Source: Arsenophonus sp052171895 (lineage in GTDB: Bacteria; Pseudomonadota; Gammaproteobacteria; Enterobacterales; Enterobacteriaceae). From it: 64,000 nt of DNA. The notes under the pieces are model-generated. The model was not told the DNA's origin. It saw nothing but the letters and a program-made list of their open reading frames with translations, and ran no database searches. The position numbers and the translations under genes are program-made. Within the stretch, counting starts at the first letter, position 1, and each line of letters opens with the position of its first letter. This document shows positions 1 to 11,054 of this stretch, one piece after another. Location: the NCBI GenBank assembly GCA_052171895.1, contig JBQMRN010000003.1, positions 186,001-250,000 of the forward strand, in the 5' to 3' direction.

Positions 1-831
1 TTGATTTAAACAGACACACCCTACATTTGTTTCTTGGGCGATGGCATATACCGTCCTGTTAGGCAAGATAATCGCCTTTGCCTGTTACTATATTGTCAGC
101 GATAACTGAGCATGAACGTAAGGAGGTAGTTGCTGTCAAATATGCTTATTGATAGTTAGAAACGAACTGTGTGTGGGAACCGAACTTTTTAATGCCCTGC
201 GAGTACGTGACTTAACCGTATCTCCCATGCTTGCTACGGAAGACTAGGGTCCCTTTTGTTTTTGGGATGCAATGCCCAAAGATATTCCTAGACACCAAGC
301 AGCCAACACTGTTGGATACACAAAACAGCTAATATCCTGGCTTCACTCCTAAAAGGCATACAATCAAAAGTTAAGACTAAGCTGCTGGAGGTCTACCTAG
401 CAGAGAGCCGCGATGCTGCTAATAAAGTCATTGATGTTTTTTTGCAAGATTTTCAGCAAAGTATCATCCATCATGAAGTGATGAAGAAGTTGGAGAAAGA
501 TCTATAAGAACTACTGCTATTCTACGACTTCCTGTCAGTACAGTTAGAGTCAATAAGAATAACGAATTTGATTGAATCAGCCTTTGCAAGCGTGAGGATA
601 CGAAGGAAGCCGACACGTGCGAATAACTTTAGTTAGAGAAAAAGGAACCTTTCAATGGTATTGACACTGCTCCCATATGCTTAGAAAAGCTTGGACTAGT
701 TAAGGCGATTTTTACTTGTTGACCTTGGTGGTAAATAACTTTTAATTTAAGTTATTTAGAACAGATTCACAAAGCATCAGAGTAAGAATGTAGCCTAAGC
801 CATCGCCATATACTTGATTTGCTAATAACTC
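1..831 (+). mobile_element. IS256-like element, right part, decayed
   Basis: Right-hand part of an IS256-family (mutator-type transposase) element that runs off the left edge of the window. The same sequence recurs at nine other places here. Reading the copies together gives transposase segments such as VPKIRDRSGNGICFNSS and LLPWLYLRGISTGDFHEAL, characteristic of that family. This copy starts where the consensus reads FLADGIYSPVR and is full of stops and shifts. It ends at the conserved terminus GCTAATAACTC at 821-831. The transposase cannot be functional. Confidence 0.8.
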
Positions 832-1202
832 ATCTTCTTTTACAGGCGCATCAAGTTTTAAAGAAATTTGATGTTTTTTAGCAACCGTGCCGCTTTTTTT
901 ACCGTTAACATCTTTTTCTGTTTGATCAGTAATTTTTGCAGCACTACACTCATTAGCATAACTGGGTTCGATAACTTCATCACCATAAAGTGAAACTATG
1001 GTATTAATTGGTACACCATAATTAATGTTATGTCCTTTCGGCATGACAATTTACGGGCAACAAATTGATGTGAAGCGTGAAGATTATAAAGTAAATCACC
1101 ATTATTTTTTACGATCACAGCAGGGAGGAATGGATTGCGGAATTTCTGCTCTGCTGAAGCGTAAGACAAGCACCACATTTCACCTCTTGAAGAGCTTGGC
1201 AA
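832..1202 (-). pseudogene. unidentified gene remnant, frameshifted and cut by IS256
   Basis: Minus-strand coding-like stretch between an IS256 end and an IS1595 end. One frame is open from 1044 down into the IS (starts MPKGHNINYGVPINTIVSLY, then lysine-rich hydrophilic sequence); the upstream part continues in another frame from 1202 (contains NNGDLLYNLHASHQFVARKL). The two frames overlap near 996-1044, which looks like a frameshift within one gene. The last residues of the open frame are encoded by the IS256 terminus, so the C-terminus is lost. I do not recognise the family; no membrane segment or signal peptide is visible. Confidence 0.4.
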
Positions 1203-1226
1203 TATATTGCCTAGTTTTATTTTGGT

Positions 1227-2268
1227 TTATCTTGGCAAAGGTTATTAATAGAAATCCCTTATACTCTATGAAGGATTTTCACTACAGGGAGGGTTGCCAT
1301 GAAAAGTAAACACTTATATAGATCAAAGAGACTTTTTTCTCACACTCCCTGGCAACATAAAGCTGTATCTCATTAGTTGGCTAGGCGATAATCTGTCGGA
1401 TGATCTCGATTCATGCATTGAAATAACTCACTCTATTTTATCCTGCCCATATTGTTACAGTGAACATGGTTATCCGCTTGGGACATTCATTAGAGTTACA
1501 GCGATATCGTTACAAAATTCCCGATTGCAGGAAAAGATTTAACAATCTTACTGGAAGACTCTTCTGGCGAGACTACATCAAAAGGATAAATGGTTTAGTT
1601 ATCTGTGATGTATCTTGAATAGCTTGACTTTATGGGAGTCAGTAAAACAAACAGTTATTGATTTGCAAACAGTCTTTAAATGGGTATCACTGGTTCCTTG
1701 CTTCATTAGCGACAGCCAATATAAATGCACTAACTGGTATATTGTTGAGGTCGAGGAAATATTTTCCATAAATTCTTTAAAGGGAAGGCTTATATCCCAC
1801 ACATAAGAAAGCTAGGAAACGTAGGAGAGGAGAAATAAAAAGAAAGAACGAATCGTGATTTAATCGTCCAAGATCAACAAGATCATGTGAGCGATGAAAT
1901 TCTTAAAGAATTTAATGCAGAGTGTATTAGCCGTTTTCTTGAGTTGATCATCGATAAAGAGTCCATCCTTTGCTCGGATTGAGTTAAATAGTACTAAACT
2001 CTTACCATCAAGGATTAAATTAGTCATCCATAGCCTAATATAAGGTTAGATAATTAGAGAATTATTGCCAAAAAATTCCATATTCAAAATGTGAACAGTT
2101 ATATCAGCTGATTAAAAGGATGGCTAAGTAGATTCCATGATGTATGGTTGTTTTATTTAGAAAATTATCTGGCCTAGAAGAAGATTTGTTTGAAAGCAGA
2201 ACAACTGAAATACAGACGTAGCTACAAATTCGCTGCGAATAAAGCAACAACCTTTTCTTTGCCAAATA
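1227..2268 (+). mobile_element. IS1595-like element, full length but decayed
   Basis: One of eight copies or fragments of an IS1595-family element. Consensus ends are CTATGTTGGCAAAGGTT and its complement, decayed here. The transposase remnant would start at the ATG at 1299. Reading all copies together it gives a zinc-ribbon N-terminus (SCPYCHSEHVIRWGYS, then CRKTFNNLTGSPLARLHHKD) and a DDE-type core beginning VEVDETFF. Stops and shifts interrupt every frame here. Its right end abuts the IS91-like element that follows. Confidence 0.75.
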
Positions 2269-4246
2269 CAGTCTAATTTTCAAGAATGCATCCAGATGGC
2301 TAGGAAGAAGTCTGCTAAAAACATAAACTCAAAAATCAGAGCAACTAACTTCCCATCTTATACCGCCTGTTTATCTAAATCGCTTTATGATCTCCTTTTC
2401 AAGCGAAAGTGATTATGGTAAGCCCACTGATTTTTTATGACTCTCTAAAAGAGGCCATACAGCAATACGTCCAAACTTTCAGGTATCAATTTTTTCTCGG
2501 CACACAACACAGTATTGCCTACAGTGAAGATTATCTGTTGTTTTGAGAAAAACCTCTATATGCCAAAGCCGATGACGTTGGATACGGCTGCACTGATGGG
2601 CAATGATTGAAAAATATGCTTACCGATGAATTTATCACCTACATGTAACTGGAAATTATCCATGTTTCTTTTGCTGCATGAAATAAACATACGGATAACT
2701 TGGCTGACAGACCTGACGAATATGAACAGGATGACCTTTTTCTTCACTAGAAAAAGAGACCAATAGGGTAATTTACTCCAATGTATACCACACTCCGCCA
2801 TCCTAAACTTCTTTTCAGGATTGATGACGGCTAGAATAAATTTCTTGAAAAACAGGGTAAAAGGCGTCAGTATCAGTTTCTGGACGCGTTTCTATCTGTA
2901 GAGCGGCTAGCGCATTCTTACCTGTGTTTAGGTTATTTGTGCCATTCTAGAGGGTGTTCGACGCTACCTGCTGCGCCTCTCCTTAATGTTTCCCACCGCC
3001 GCTTTTTTTGCCAAAGCTGTAAAACAAAAAGCCTCCAGTTCATGTGTCTTCAAAGGCAGAAAGGAGTGCTGGTTAGCACAGTAGATTCATTTTTGCCAGA
3101 TTCTAACTGGTAACAACACATTACTTTCACTATGGCCCATCTTCTTTGAAGTTTTTCTCAACAATAACTGACCGCTACTCAACACTCTGTTTCGCGTCAC
3201 AAGCACCCAGCGGCGGAGACGCCCTATGCATGATGGAGTAGGCACACTGCAAACAGGTTATCAAAATTGCTATCTTCTGTACCTTGTATACTTATTGATC
3301 GACAACTCAATCAACATCCCCATGTTCATTTCTGTTCACCCCTGACGGTCTCAATTATTAAACATTCTGCTCTATGGTGTGAGCTGTTCTTCAAAAAAAG
3401 CAGTCGAAGAAATTTGGAAAGGCACTGTCATACAGCTGCTGCGTAATAGCTATTACCTGATAAATTCCAGTATCTTTCCTAGTCTATGGCATATCTACGC
3501 CATATGAAGCAGTGGCACTGTTACCTGAAGGCAGAGTACTGACGTTACTAGAAAGTGCACTTCACTAAAAAATGAAAAGGGGCTTGGCATAGACTGAAAT
3601 ATCTTATGCAGTATCTTATAAATACTCCACCCACTGGACTATACCCCAGCGTCAAAATTTCTGCATTATCTACCACAAATGGGGAGTACTTGTACATCAT
3701 TAGTATATGAGCACCCGACTAAGCAGTACCAACAAGCACAGACCATAACCTTGACGCAGGAAGAAATGATCTGGCGCTATATTAGCCGTATTCCGGCGAG
3801 GCGAAGCATTAAGATGGTACTTTACTATGATTTCTTCTCGGATCGTAAACGAGGCAGACTATTACCGAAGATATTATAAGGCGCTACAGATGACGGTTCG
3901 TAAAAAATCAGAAAAACCAGAGTTCGCCGTTCTGATAAAAGGATTCCTGCGCACAGATATCTGTACAAATGCATTCTGTGTGGTGATAGGCTACTCTTTA
4001 TCGACGCTCAGCTTGCTAAACAGGCAACAGAATTATTGTCAGAAAAAATACATAAAATGGAAAACGAGGGTTAGTAAGTCAAATTTATGGTTAATGTTTC
4101 TAACATTAATGCATTAGAAAAATACACACTTCGATGAAATGTTCACTTACAATAAATAAATCTAATTAACCGATTTTTTCTCCTTTTAGCAATAATGGAT
4201 AGCTTTTGCTCTTTACTTAAAGAGCGATTCAATTTCCTAACCATAA
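2269..4246 (+). mobile_element. IS91-like element, decayed
   Basis: IS91-family (rolling-circle, HUH/Y2 transposase) element. Comparing four long copies recovers LYTYGRQLNQHPHVHV-like sequence, whose HPHVH is the HUH metal motif, then FFKKKAVEE, KKAWHSVKYLARYLKR and a C-terminal segment with KMVRYYGFLSNRKRG carrying tyrosines. In this copy the transposase region spans about 2905-4075 with many stops. The right end (through CAATTTCCTAA near 4246) matches the ends at 14010 and 40890. The left terminal ~80 bases seen at 38858 are missing here, where an IS1595 copy adjoins. Confidence 0.72.
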
Positions 4247-4541
4247 ACTCTTTAGTTTTAGCTGTCAGTTTTTTAACTACAGCATTCTTATCAAGAATAA
4301 TTTTTGAAAATGGAAATTCTTACTTGCTGTCTTCAATACTACTTGGGACAAAAACCACTTCCAAGAATTGGATTATCAGTATTTACTATTGTCGTTGTTT
4401 GATATTTTTCTAATTAAATTTCTTTTGTTTAATTACCTCTGTTAATGGCTCATGAAGCTTTTTATCGGAAAGAAACCAGGCAATATATAGAATTGTTCTT
4501 ATTTTCTAGCAATTTCTTTAGTACTCTCTAATCTCGATAAA
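4247..4541. other. unassigned AT-rich segment between IS91 and IS256
   Basis: No supportable gene. A 72-codon plus-strand reading frame begins inside the IS91 end and is hydrophobic by composition only. The minus strand shows short coding-like patches broken by several stops. Treated as decayed unique DNA. Confidence 0.4.
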
Positions 4542-5952
4542 GAATTATTAGCAAATCTAGTGTATGACAGTCAGGCTATACTTTGCTCTAATGCTTCATG
4601 AATTTATTTTTCATCCTTAATTTGGAGCTTGTTTACCACCAGTGTTATGCATGTCAAATCCCTTTAGCCGGTTCTAGCTTTTCTTAGCAGATGGGGATAG
4701 CTTAAATACCATTAAAAGGATTGTTTTTTGAACCACACTTCTTCGTGCGTCTGGGGTTCCGTAGTCTCACTATTGCAAAAGCCAATTCAATCGGATTTAT
4801 CGTTCTTATTTAACGCCAAGTGCTCTGATGGGAAATTGTAAAAGACCACCAGTTCTTTTTGATCTTTCTCCAGCTTCTTTATCGCTGCAGGATACTTCAC
4901 TGAAACCCTTGCCAACAAAACATCAAGGACTTTATTAGTCCCATCACGGCTCTTTGCTAGCCATAACTCCCTCAGCTCTCAAGCCTTAACTTTCGATTGT
5001 ATACCTTTGTGGACTGAAAGCAGCACATTAGCTATTTTATCTACCAAACTAGCTCGTTGGTGCTGCGTATCCGAGAATATCTTTGCCATTGCATTTTAAA
5101 AATCTATGGGCACCAGCCTTCCGTAGTAAGGCTGTGAGATACGGTTTTAAGCTAGGCACGCTAGTAGGCCATTGAGAAATTCGGCTCAATTCTCTTCTAA
5201 TTCTCGATAAGGATCTTCGAGGACAACTAGCTCATTACGGCTATGATCAGTGATGCCGATAATATGGACCAGCAGGCAAAGGCAATCATTTTTCCTGATA
5301 GGAGTCTAATATGACATCGGTCAAGAAATAAAGGTAGCTGGTCTGGTATCGCTTAAATTACGTATAGGCCATTGCTTATGCTCTTTAAAGCCATTGCTAT
5401 TTCAATCTACTGATGCTACTGGCAGAGAGACCAGCATATCATTTTTCACCGAAAAGCAGCCCCATAGCTTCATAAAAATCATCAGTGGAGATGGAGATCC
5501 TCGCAGGTACAGTATCATGCTAGCAACAACTTCTTCAACGTTTTTTCACACTTCATATAATTCGGTAGCAATGAGCTGTTGAAATATATTTCGTTTTGCT
5601 ACGAGGATCTTCCTAACCTTAGGCCTTAATTTCAACATCGGCTATACCAGTCTGTATAGTTCGCTGTGGTAAATAACCGTTACGAACAACTGCCATGACA
5701 TCACACCCGTTAACAAGACGGCGTTCAGCATGTTGTCGCAGCCATAGCTTCAAAGTCAGCCTCAAGCGCGGTGCCTATCAGTTTCCTGGCACTATTACGG
5801 ATGGGTTCATGCAAGGAATCAGAAGTAATATTTGGTTTCACGGATACCTACCTATAGGATAAATTTATGAGATATCATCTCTCTGTTGTTGAAATCATTC
5901 AGCAGGATACCCACCTTCTCTAAAACTCCATACAGCAAAATGAGCATAACTC
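4542..5952 (-). mobile_element. IS256-like element, full length but decayed
   Basis: Near-complete minus-strand copy, from GAATTATTAGC (4542) to GCATAACTC (5952). These are the two conserved termini of the family in this window. The transposase frame runs from about 5870 down to about 4790 and is broken by stops and shifts throughout. Recognisable pieces include the complement of the RDRSGNGICFNSS segment around 5590-5640. Confidence 0.8.
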
Positions 5953-6423
5953 CTCGATAAATAAGTTTACCATTTTCATTCAATAAAAGTTTGCCTCGAT
6001 CTTAGTGAGATAATTACGGCAGGTAGCGCGCTTTATTGATTTGAAATGTGGTAGTTAATGCAGAAAAGGTGAGTTATAAAATTAGTATTGGTCTGATCTC
6101 TTTTAACATAGTGCGCCTCGTTAATTTTTTCTAAACTGGTTATTGATGATTGTCATCGTTTTTTAACATAACCAATCTTAAAATGTCTTTGTTACAGAGA
6201 GCTTCTCTTCTTTAGCACATACAGCAAAAGTTATTAAGGTACAAAAATGAAAAATATTGTAATGATTATTCAAAACTATTTAACCAGTTATCATGTTATG
6301 TAAAATCATTAAATTTTATTGAAAAAGGAGAACTAAAGCTTCTAACGAGAGTCTATAATTATAGGAAATGTATTATAACTCACGTTTGTGACTTCAAAAT
6401 TAATAAATTGGAGGAAAAGTTGA
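5953..6423. other. intergenic region upstream of ytfK
   Basis: No gene remnant that I can name. A TATAAT at 6354-6359 is a possible -10 for ytfK, about 65 bases before its start, but no good -35 lies at the right distance. A short frame starting MKNIVMIIQNYL at 6247 ends after about 18 codons and is not supported. Confidence 0.35.
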
Positions 6424-6630
6424 ATGAAAATTTTTTACCATTATAATCCACTGAAGATTGCGCGTTACGTTAAGATATTATTTCGTGGTCGATTGTATAT
6501 CAAAGATATGGGAGTATTTGAATTTGATAAAGGAAAAATATTACCCCCTAGAATTAAAGATAAGAAGCATTTCAATATAATGAATGAAATTAATAAAGAA
6601 GTGCTTATCCTCCAGACAGAAATAGGTTAA
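6424..6630 (+). CDS. ytfK: YtfK, DUF1107 stringent-response modulator
   Basis: A 68-residue protein, the usual length for YtfK, matching the E. coli protein from memory along its whole length: KYVKILFRGRLYIKD-type core (here RYVKILFRGRLYIKDMGVFE, residues 14-33), then FDKGKILPPRIKDK and a C-terminal helix ending LQTEIG. In E. coli YtfK promotes (p)ppGpp accumulation through SpoT under phosphate or fatty-acid starvation; that is family knowledge, not visible here. The start is supported by a strong GGAGG ending about 9 bases upstream. It stands alone between decayed IS copies, has its own terminator just downstream, and is the only intact gene in the first 11 kb, so it is probably under selection. 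Confidence 0.88.
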   Translation: MKIFYHYNPLKIARYVKILFRGRLYIKDMGVFEFDKGKILPPRIKDKKHFNIMNEINKEVLILQTEIG

Positions 6631-6643
6631 CTTGTCTGATAAG

Positions 6644-6681
6644 TTGTGCGCCCATACTCCTAAGTGAGTAGTGGCGCACAA
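6644..6681 (+). terminator. rho-independent terminator after ytfK
   Basis: Inverted repeat TTGTGCGCC (6644-6652) and GGCGCACAA (6673-6681), stem of nine pairs, followed by TAAAAATAT. It begins 14 bases after the ytfK stop. The T tract is weak on the plus strand; the A-rich flank on both sides would also let it work in reverse. Confidence 0.6.
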
Positions 6682-6993
6682 TAAAAATATAAAGTAATCA
6701 TTATCTAATATGATTTAATCCATAAGTTTTACTACATATTGGATTAGCAAAAAATTTTTATACTTCGCTTTACGTTAAATTTGATGTTTAACCACATTTC
6801 ATTTTGTATTTAGCGTTGAATAATTTGGTTTTGAATATGTAAATAGCGATTTTTTGATTAAAAAAGATTTTTCTTTTGAAAAATTCAATTTATACCTATA
6901 TTTTTATTAAAAATTGAACTGGTATGTATATATACTTTATCAATACTTGTTGATGAAAGATATCAATCTTAAAGAAGAGAAAGCCTTTCTCCT

Positions 6994-7646
6994 ATGCAAA
7001 AAACTTTTTTAGCACTACTTATTAGTCTGTCTGCTATGATAGTCACCTCACGGTGAACAAGAAATCATACTGTCTAATTCTATTTTTCTGATAATTATTT
7101 TAGCAATATCTTAATCATGGTTGGATAACCCATATAAAAATCCAAACTTTAGAATGTTACGTATTAATTCTTTTGTTGAGTTACATCTCAACAAAGAAAA
7201 ACAGCTGTAAGCACTGATAAATAAACTTGAAGTTCAACTAAAAACTGAGCTTGATTATAATCAACCCAATATTCGTAATTTTTATCGCAGTTAATCGCAG
7301 TTATTTAAATGAAACCGGGGGTTTGAGAAAGGAGATTTAACGCCGGTAGAAAATACACTTAATTTTATCAGGGATGCATCAATTCACATTGATATTGCTA
7401 ATCTAATAGAAAAACCAGATTATCTGGTATTTATTTCCTATAGGTTAGTTGAATTGGATGCAAAAGTACCTAATATTTAAATTCTTTATTTATTTTGGAG
7501 AAAGTTTGTTTAATCTATACCAAATAGAAATTACTATCTGGATAACACTAAAGAGATGGAAACATATTCGTCAGGAAATATATCGCTTATTGGCACTATT
7601 TTAGAATTAGCAGAAGAAGGAAAAAGAAACACAATTAAAGGTTAAT
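6994..7646 (+). pseudogene. decayed gene with N-terminal signal-peptide-like sequence
   Basis: Starts with MQKTFLALLISLSAMIVTS, a typical Sec signal peptide (one or two positive residues, then a hydrophobic core), followed immediately by a stop. Further on, coding-like segments appear in shifting frames: KTELDYNQPNIRNFYR near 7240, FEKGDLTPVENTLNFIRDAS near 7320, then IEKPDYLVFISYRLVELDAK near 7405, and a last piece ending EEGKRNTIKG at about 7645. Together they suggest a secreted or periplasmic protein of roughly 200 residues that has been lost. I do not recognise the family. Confidence 0.45.
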
Positions 7647-7650
7647 TGTT

Positions 7651-9073
7651 GAGTTATCAGCAAATCTAGTGTATAACCGGTCAGGTTACGTCGTTACACT
7701 CTGATGCTTCATAAATCTGTTTTCCATCTTTAAATTTGCCTTTATTTACTAGCAGGTTACCAGATCAACTCCCACCTTAGCCGCTGTCCAGTTTTTTTGA
7801 GCAGACAGAAGCAGTTTAAATAATACCATTGAAATGCTTGTTTTTCTCGAACTACAGTTTTTCGCACCTCGGCTTCCGTAGCCTCAGTGTCGAAAAAGCC
7901 AATTCAATTGGATTCGTTCTTCTTATTGACGCCCAGTACGCTGAGGGGGAACTCGTAGAATGCCAGGAATTCTTCTTGATCTTTCTCTAGCTTTTCATCG
8001 CTCCAGGAGATGAGATACTTCACTTAAAACCTTGACAAAAAACATTAAGGGATTTATTAGTGGCATCACAGCTCTTTTCTAGCAGACCTCTCATCCACAG
8101 CTTACCCTTAACTTTTGGTTGCATGCTTTTTTGAGTAAAGCCAGCACATTAGCTGTTTTATATTCCCAACACCGTTGGTACCGCTGTCCTGGGACATCTT
8201 TGCCATTGCATTCAAAAAATCAAGGGTACCGTGTCCATCATAGTAAGCCATGGAGATACGGTTAATCTACTCGGTTGCAGGGCATTGATAACTTAGGTCA
8301 AGTTTGCTTCTAACTTTCAATAGCATATTCACACGCAACGAGCTCCTTACCTCCAACCTCCATGGCTCAGCAACGCAGATAATAACCAGCAGGCAAAGGA
8401 GATCATCTTTCATGACAGCAGTATATATGTCGTCGGTTAAGAAATAAACATAGCGCGCGTATCGCTTAAATCACCTAGGCGCCATTACTTATCCTTTTAA
8501 AGCTATTTGCTATTTTTAGTCTACTAATGGTACTCCAGAGAGACCATCTGTTTTTTACCAAAAGTCCCCCCACAACTTCATGAAAATCACAGGTGGATAT
8601 ACCTTGCAAGTTGCTACCACCCATGGTAGCAACTCTTCGACATTTTTCACACTTCAGATAAAGCGCTAAGAACGAGCTGTTGAAGCATATTCTTTTGCCG
8701 CTGCAATCCCTGATCTTAGACACTTAAATCTCAACATCGCCTATAGCAGTTTGTATAGTTTGCTGTAGCAAATAACCATTACGGACGGACGAGGCAGGCT
8801 CTTGGGAAACGCCAGTGTTGATAAGCCGGCATTCTGCATGTTACAGCAGGATGGCTTTCGAGCTTAGTCTCAACGGCGGCAGTAGCTATCTATTAGTAGC
8901 TGCCTGCCACCATTACAGATGAATTCATGAAATAGATCTAAGAAGTAATATTTGGTTTCGTAGATACTTGTAGGGTTGACTTTTCATGGCATATATCATC
9001 TCTCTGTTGTTGAAATTAATCACCAGGATATGCCATCATCTCCGAAACAGCATGCACAGAAATTAGCATAATT
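7651..9073 (-). mobile_element. IS256-like element, full length but decayed
   Basis: Minus-strand copy from GAGTTATCAGC (7651) to a decayed GCATAATTT (about 9073). It is inserted in rraA: the C-terminal third of that gene is missing beyond this edge. The transposase is interrupted by many stops. Confidence 0.8.
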
Positions 9074-9414
9074 TGATTGATTGAATACTAATATCTAATT
9101 CTGCTAATTCATAAACATGACGCATCACATCGTAAATAATACTACCTTCCTATTGGTTTTCCATGGCAAATTATTGTTAATCCAGCATCAAATTAGCGCT
9201 TTACGTACATAGCCTCCCTAGTATCAATTAATAAGATCTAACCCCATTCCCTGTTCTTCCAGCAAATCGTAGATGATGCCATTTTCTTCAAAACAATTCA
9301 CTCTTACAATTTGAGCACTAAATGAAGTATGTTGCTAAAGTTAGAGAATAAAGGTTCGACTACATTTATCTCTTCTTGGTAGATATCACAGAGTTAGGAA
9401 GTATCATACTTTAT
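9074..9414 (-). pseudogene. rraA: rraA remnant (RNase E inhibitor)
   Basis: RraA binds RNase E and slows mRNA turnover in E. coli. Minus-strand remnant. The expected start is ATA instead of ATG (9412-9414), followed by KYDTS, a stop, then LCDIYQEEINVVEPLFSNF. Later pieces in other frames match the family: NCFEENGIIYDLLEEQG near 9265-9315 and YELAELDISIQSI near 9076-9115. The gene then stops dead at the IS256 insertion, so about the last third is gone. Its position downstream of menA and hslU is the E. coli order. Identity is firm; function is certainly lost. Confidence 0.8.
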
Positions 9415-9522
9415 ACTATTTCTGTCTATTTAAATACAAGGGAAGTTCATTATATCCTTACATGGTTATTTTTTTGCAAAAATAGCTCATAAAAACACTG
9501 AGAAAAATTGAAGTTATAATAA
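9415..9522. other. rraA-menA intergenic spacer
   Basis: Short AT-rich spacer between the rraA and menA remnants. Nothing recognisable in it. Confidence 0.4.
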
Positions 9523-9888
9523 TTAATTTAAAATAACTCCAATAGAAAATAGAATATTGGTCAATAATGCCGCTTTAAGCATATTTTCTAATAAAGGTTT
9601 TATACCTTCATTGGTGGTGGTATTCATAAATAACTTTCTTTATATGATTTAATAACATTAATATAGTGAACAGAAATAACCAACCCGGCCAAGTGATGAA
9701 ATATAATACGCTAAAGAGTATTAAACAGAAAATCGCAATTAAGATGAGTGTAACATCATACAGTTTACCGCCTAATATAACTGCTAAAATATTTACCTGT
9801 TTTTATATCATTTTCTATGTCGCGAATATTATTAACATTTATTATCGCTACTGACAGTAGTATATAAGCGGTTGCTGATAATAATAAA
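9523..9888 (-). pseudogene. menA: menA C-terminal remnant (DHNA octaprenyltransferase)
   Basis: MenA prenylates 1,4-dihydroxy-2-naphthoate in menaquinone synthesis and is an inner-membrane protein. Only the C-terminal third is left: INVNNIRDIENDIKTGK near 9795-9845 matches the second aspartate-rich region (NINNLRDINSD in E. coli), and the end reads GIKPLLENMLKAALLTNILF to a stop at 9523. Stops and frameshifts lie between. The upstream part has been replaced by an IS1595 copy whose end sits at 9889. Loss of menA implies no menaquinone from this locus. Confidence 0.8.
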
Positions 9889-10940
9889 CTATGTTGGCAA
9901 AGGTTATTACTAGAAATCCTATATTACTATATGAAGAATTTTTCTACACAGAAAACCATAAAAAAGAAAATAGTCATACAGATCAAAGATACTTTTCCTC
10001 AGTCCTTGCCAGCATAAAGCTGTATCTCATTAGTTAGCTCAGCGACAATCTGTCGAATAATGTCAATTCATGATTGAAGCAACTCATTCCACTTTTTATC
10101 CTGCCCATATTGTCATAGTGAACATGTTATCCGATTTGGACACATTCATTATGGTTACACTGATATTGTTGAATATCCCCGATTGCAGGAAAAGATTTAA
10201 TAATCTTATTGGAAGTCCTCCAGCGAGAGTACATCACAAGGATAAATGGTTTTAGTTATCTGTAATCTATGTTGAATAGCTTGACTTTACTCTGCAGTGG
10301 ATTTAGCGAAACAAACAGGCATTGATTTGAAAACAGTGTTTAGATGGCGTCACTGCTTCCTTGCTTCATCGGCAAGCAACAACCAACTTAAATGCATTAA
10401 GTGTATTCTTGAAGTCGACGGAATATTTTTCATGAATCCTTTAAAGGGAAGCGTTATATCCCACATAGGAAAGCTAGAAAACGCGGGAGAGTATGAAATA
10501 AAAGAAAAGAACGAATCGCAGTCTTCATCCCTCGAGATTGACAGGCTCATGTGAGCGATGAGACTATTGGAGAGTTTAATACAGAGTGTGTTAGCCGTTT
10601 TCTTGAGCTGATCATTGATAAAGAGTGTCCATCCTTTGCTTGTATGAAGTGGAGCTAAATGCTATAAAACCTTTACCAGCTAGCATGAAATTAGTCACTA
10701 TTCCCTAATAAGATTGAATAATTAGAGAGTTATTGGTAAGGAATTCCACGTTCAAAGCGTGAACAGTTATATCAGCCGATTAAACAGATGGATGAGTATA
10801 TTGTTCCATGGTGTAGGTTGTTTTATTTACCGAATTATTTGCCATAGAGAAGATTGTTTGAAACTAAAAAATTGAAATAGAGACGTGATTACAAATTGCC
10901 ACCTTACGAGTAAAGCAATAACTTTTGCAACAAGAACTAT
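9889..10940 (+). mobile_element. IS1595-like element, full length but decayed
   Basis: Starts with a well-preserved terminus CTATGTTGGCAAAGGTT (9889) and ends in a decayed version near 10940. The transposase remnant includes PDCRKRFNNLIGSPPARVHH near 10170-10230 and an 85-codon open stretch from 10297. It has replaced or displaced the N-terminal two-thirds of menA. Confidence 0.78.
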
Positions 10941-10985
10941 AGCCAATTAAATTCATGTAATTAATCCATAAATTTGTTATTATAA

Positions 10986-11005
10986 AATAATAGAAGGCTC
11001 TCCTC
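10986..11005 (-). terminator. possible terminator of hslVU
   Basis: On the minus strand GGGGCTAAGAGGAGAGCCTT forms a short stem (GGCT/AGCC) followed by a T-rich stretch, about 50 bases after the hslU stop. The stem is short, so this is a weak call. Confidence 0.35.
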
Positions 11006-11054
11006 TTAGCCCCTCCTATCCAAGATTTTAATCAGTAAAGTTAACTACACCAGA

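Noticed and set aside
6150..6275. Fur-box-like sequences (TTGATGATTGTCATCG and TGTAATGATTATTCA)
   Set aside because: Match to the 19-base consensus is poor and the AT-rich background makes such matches likely by chance.
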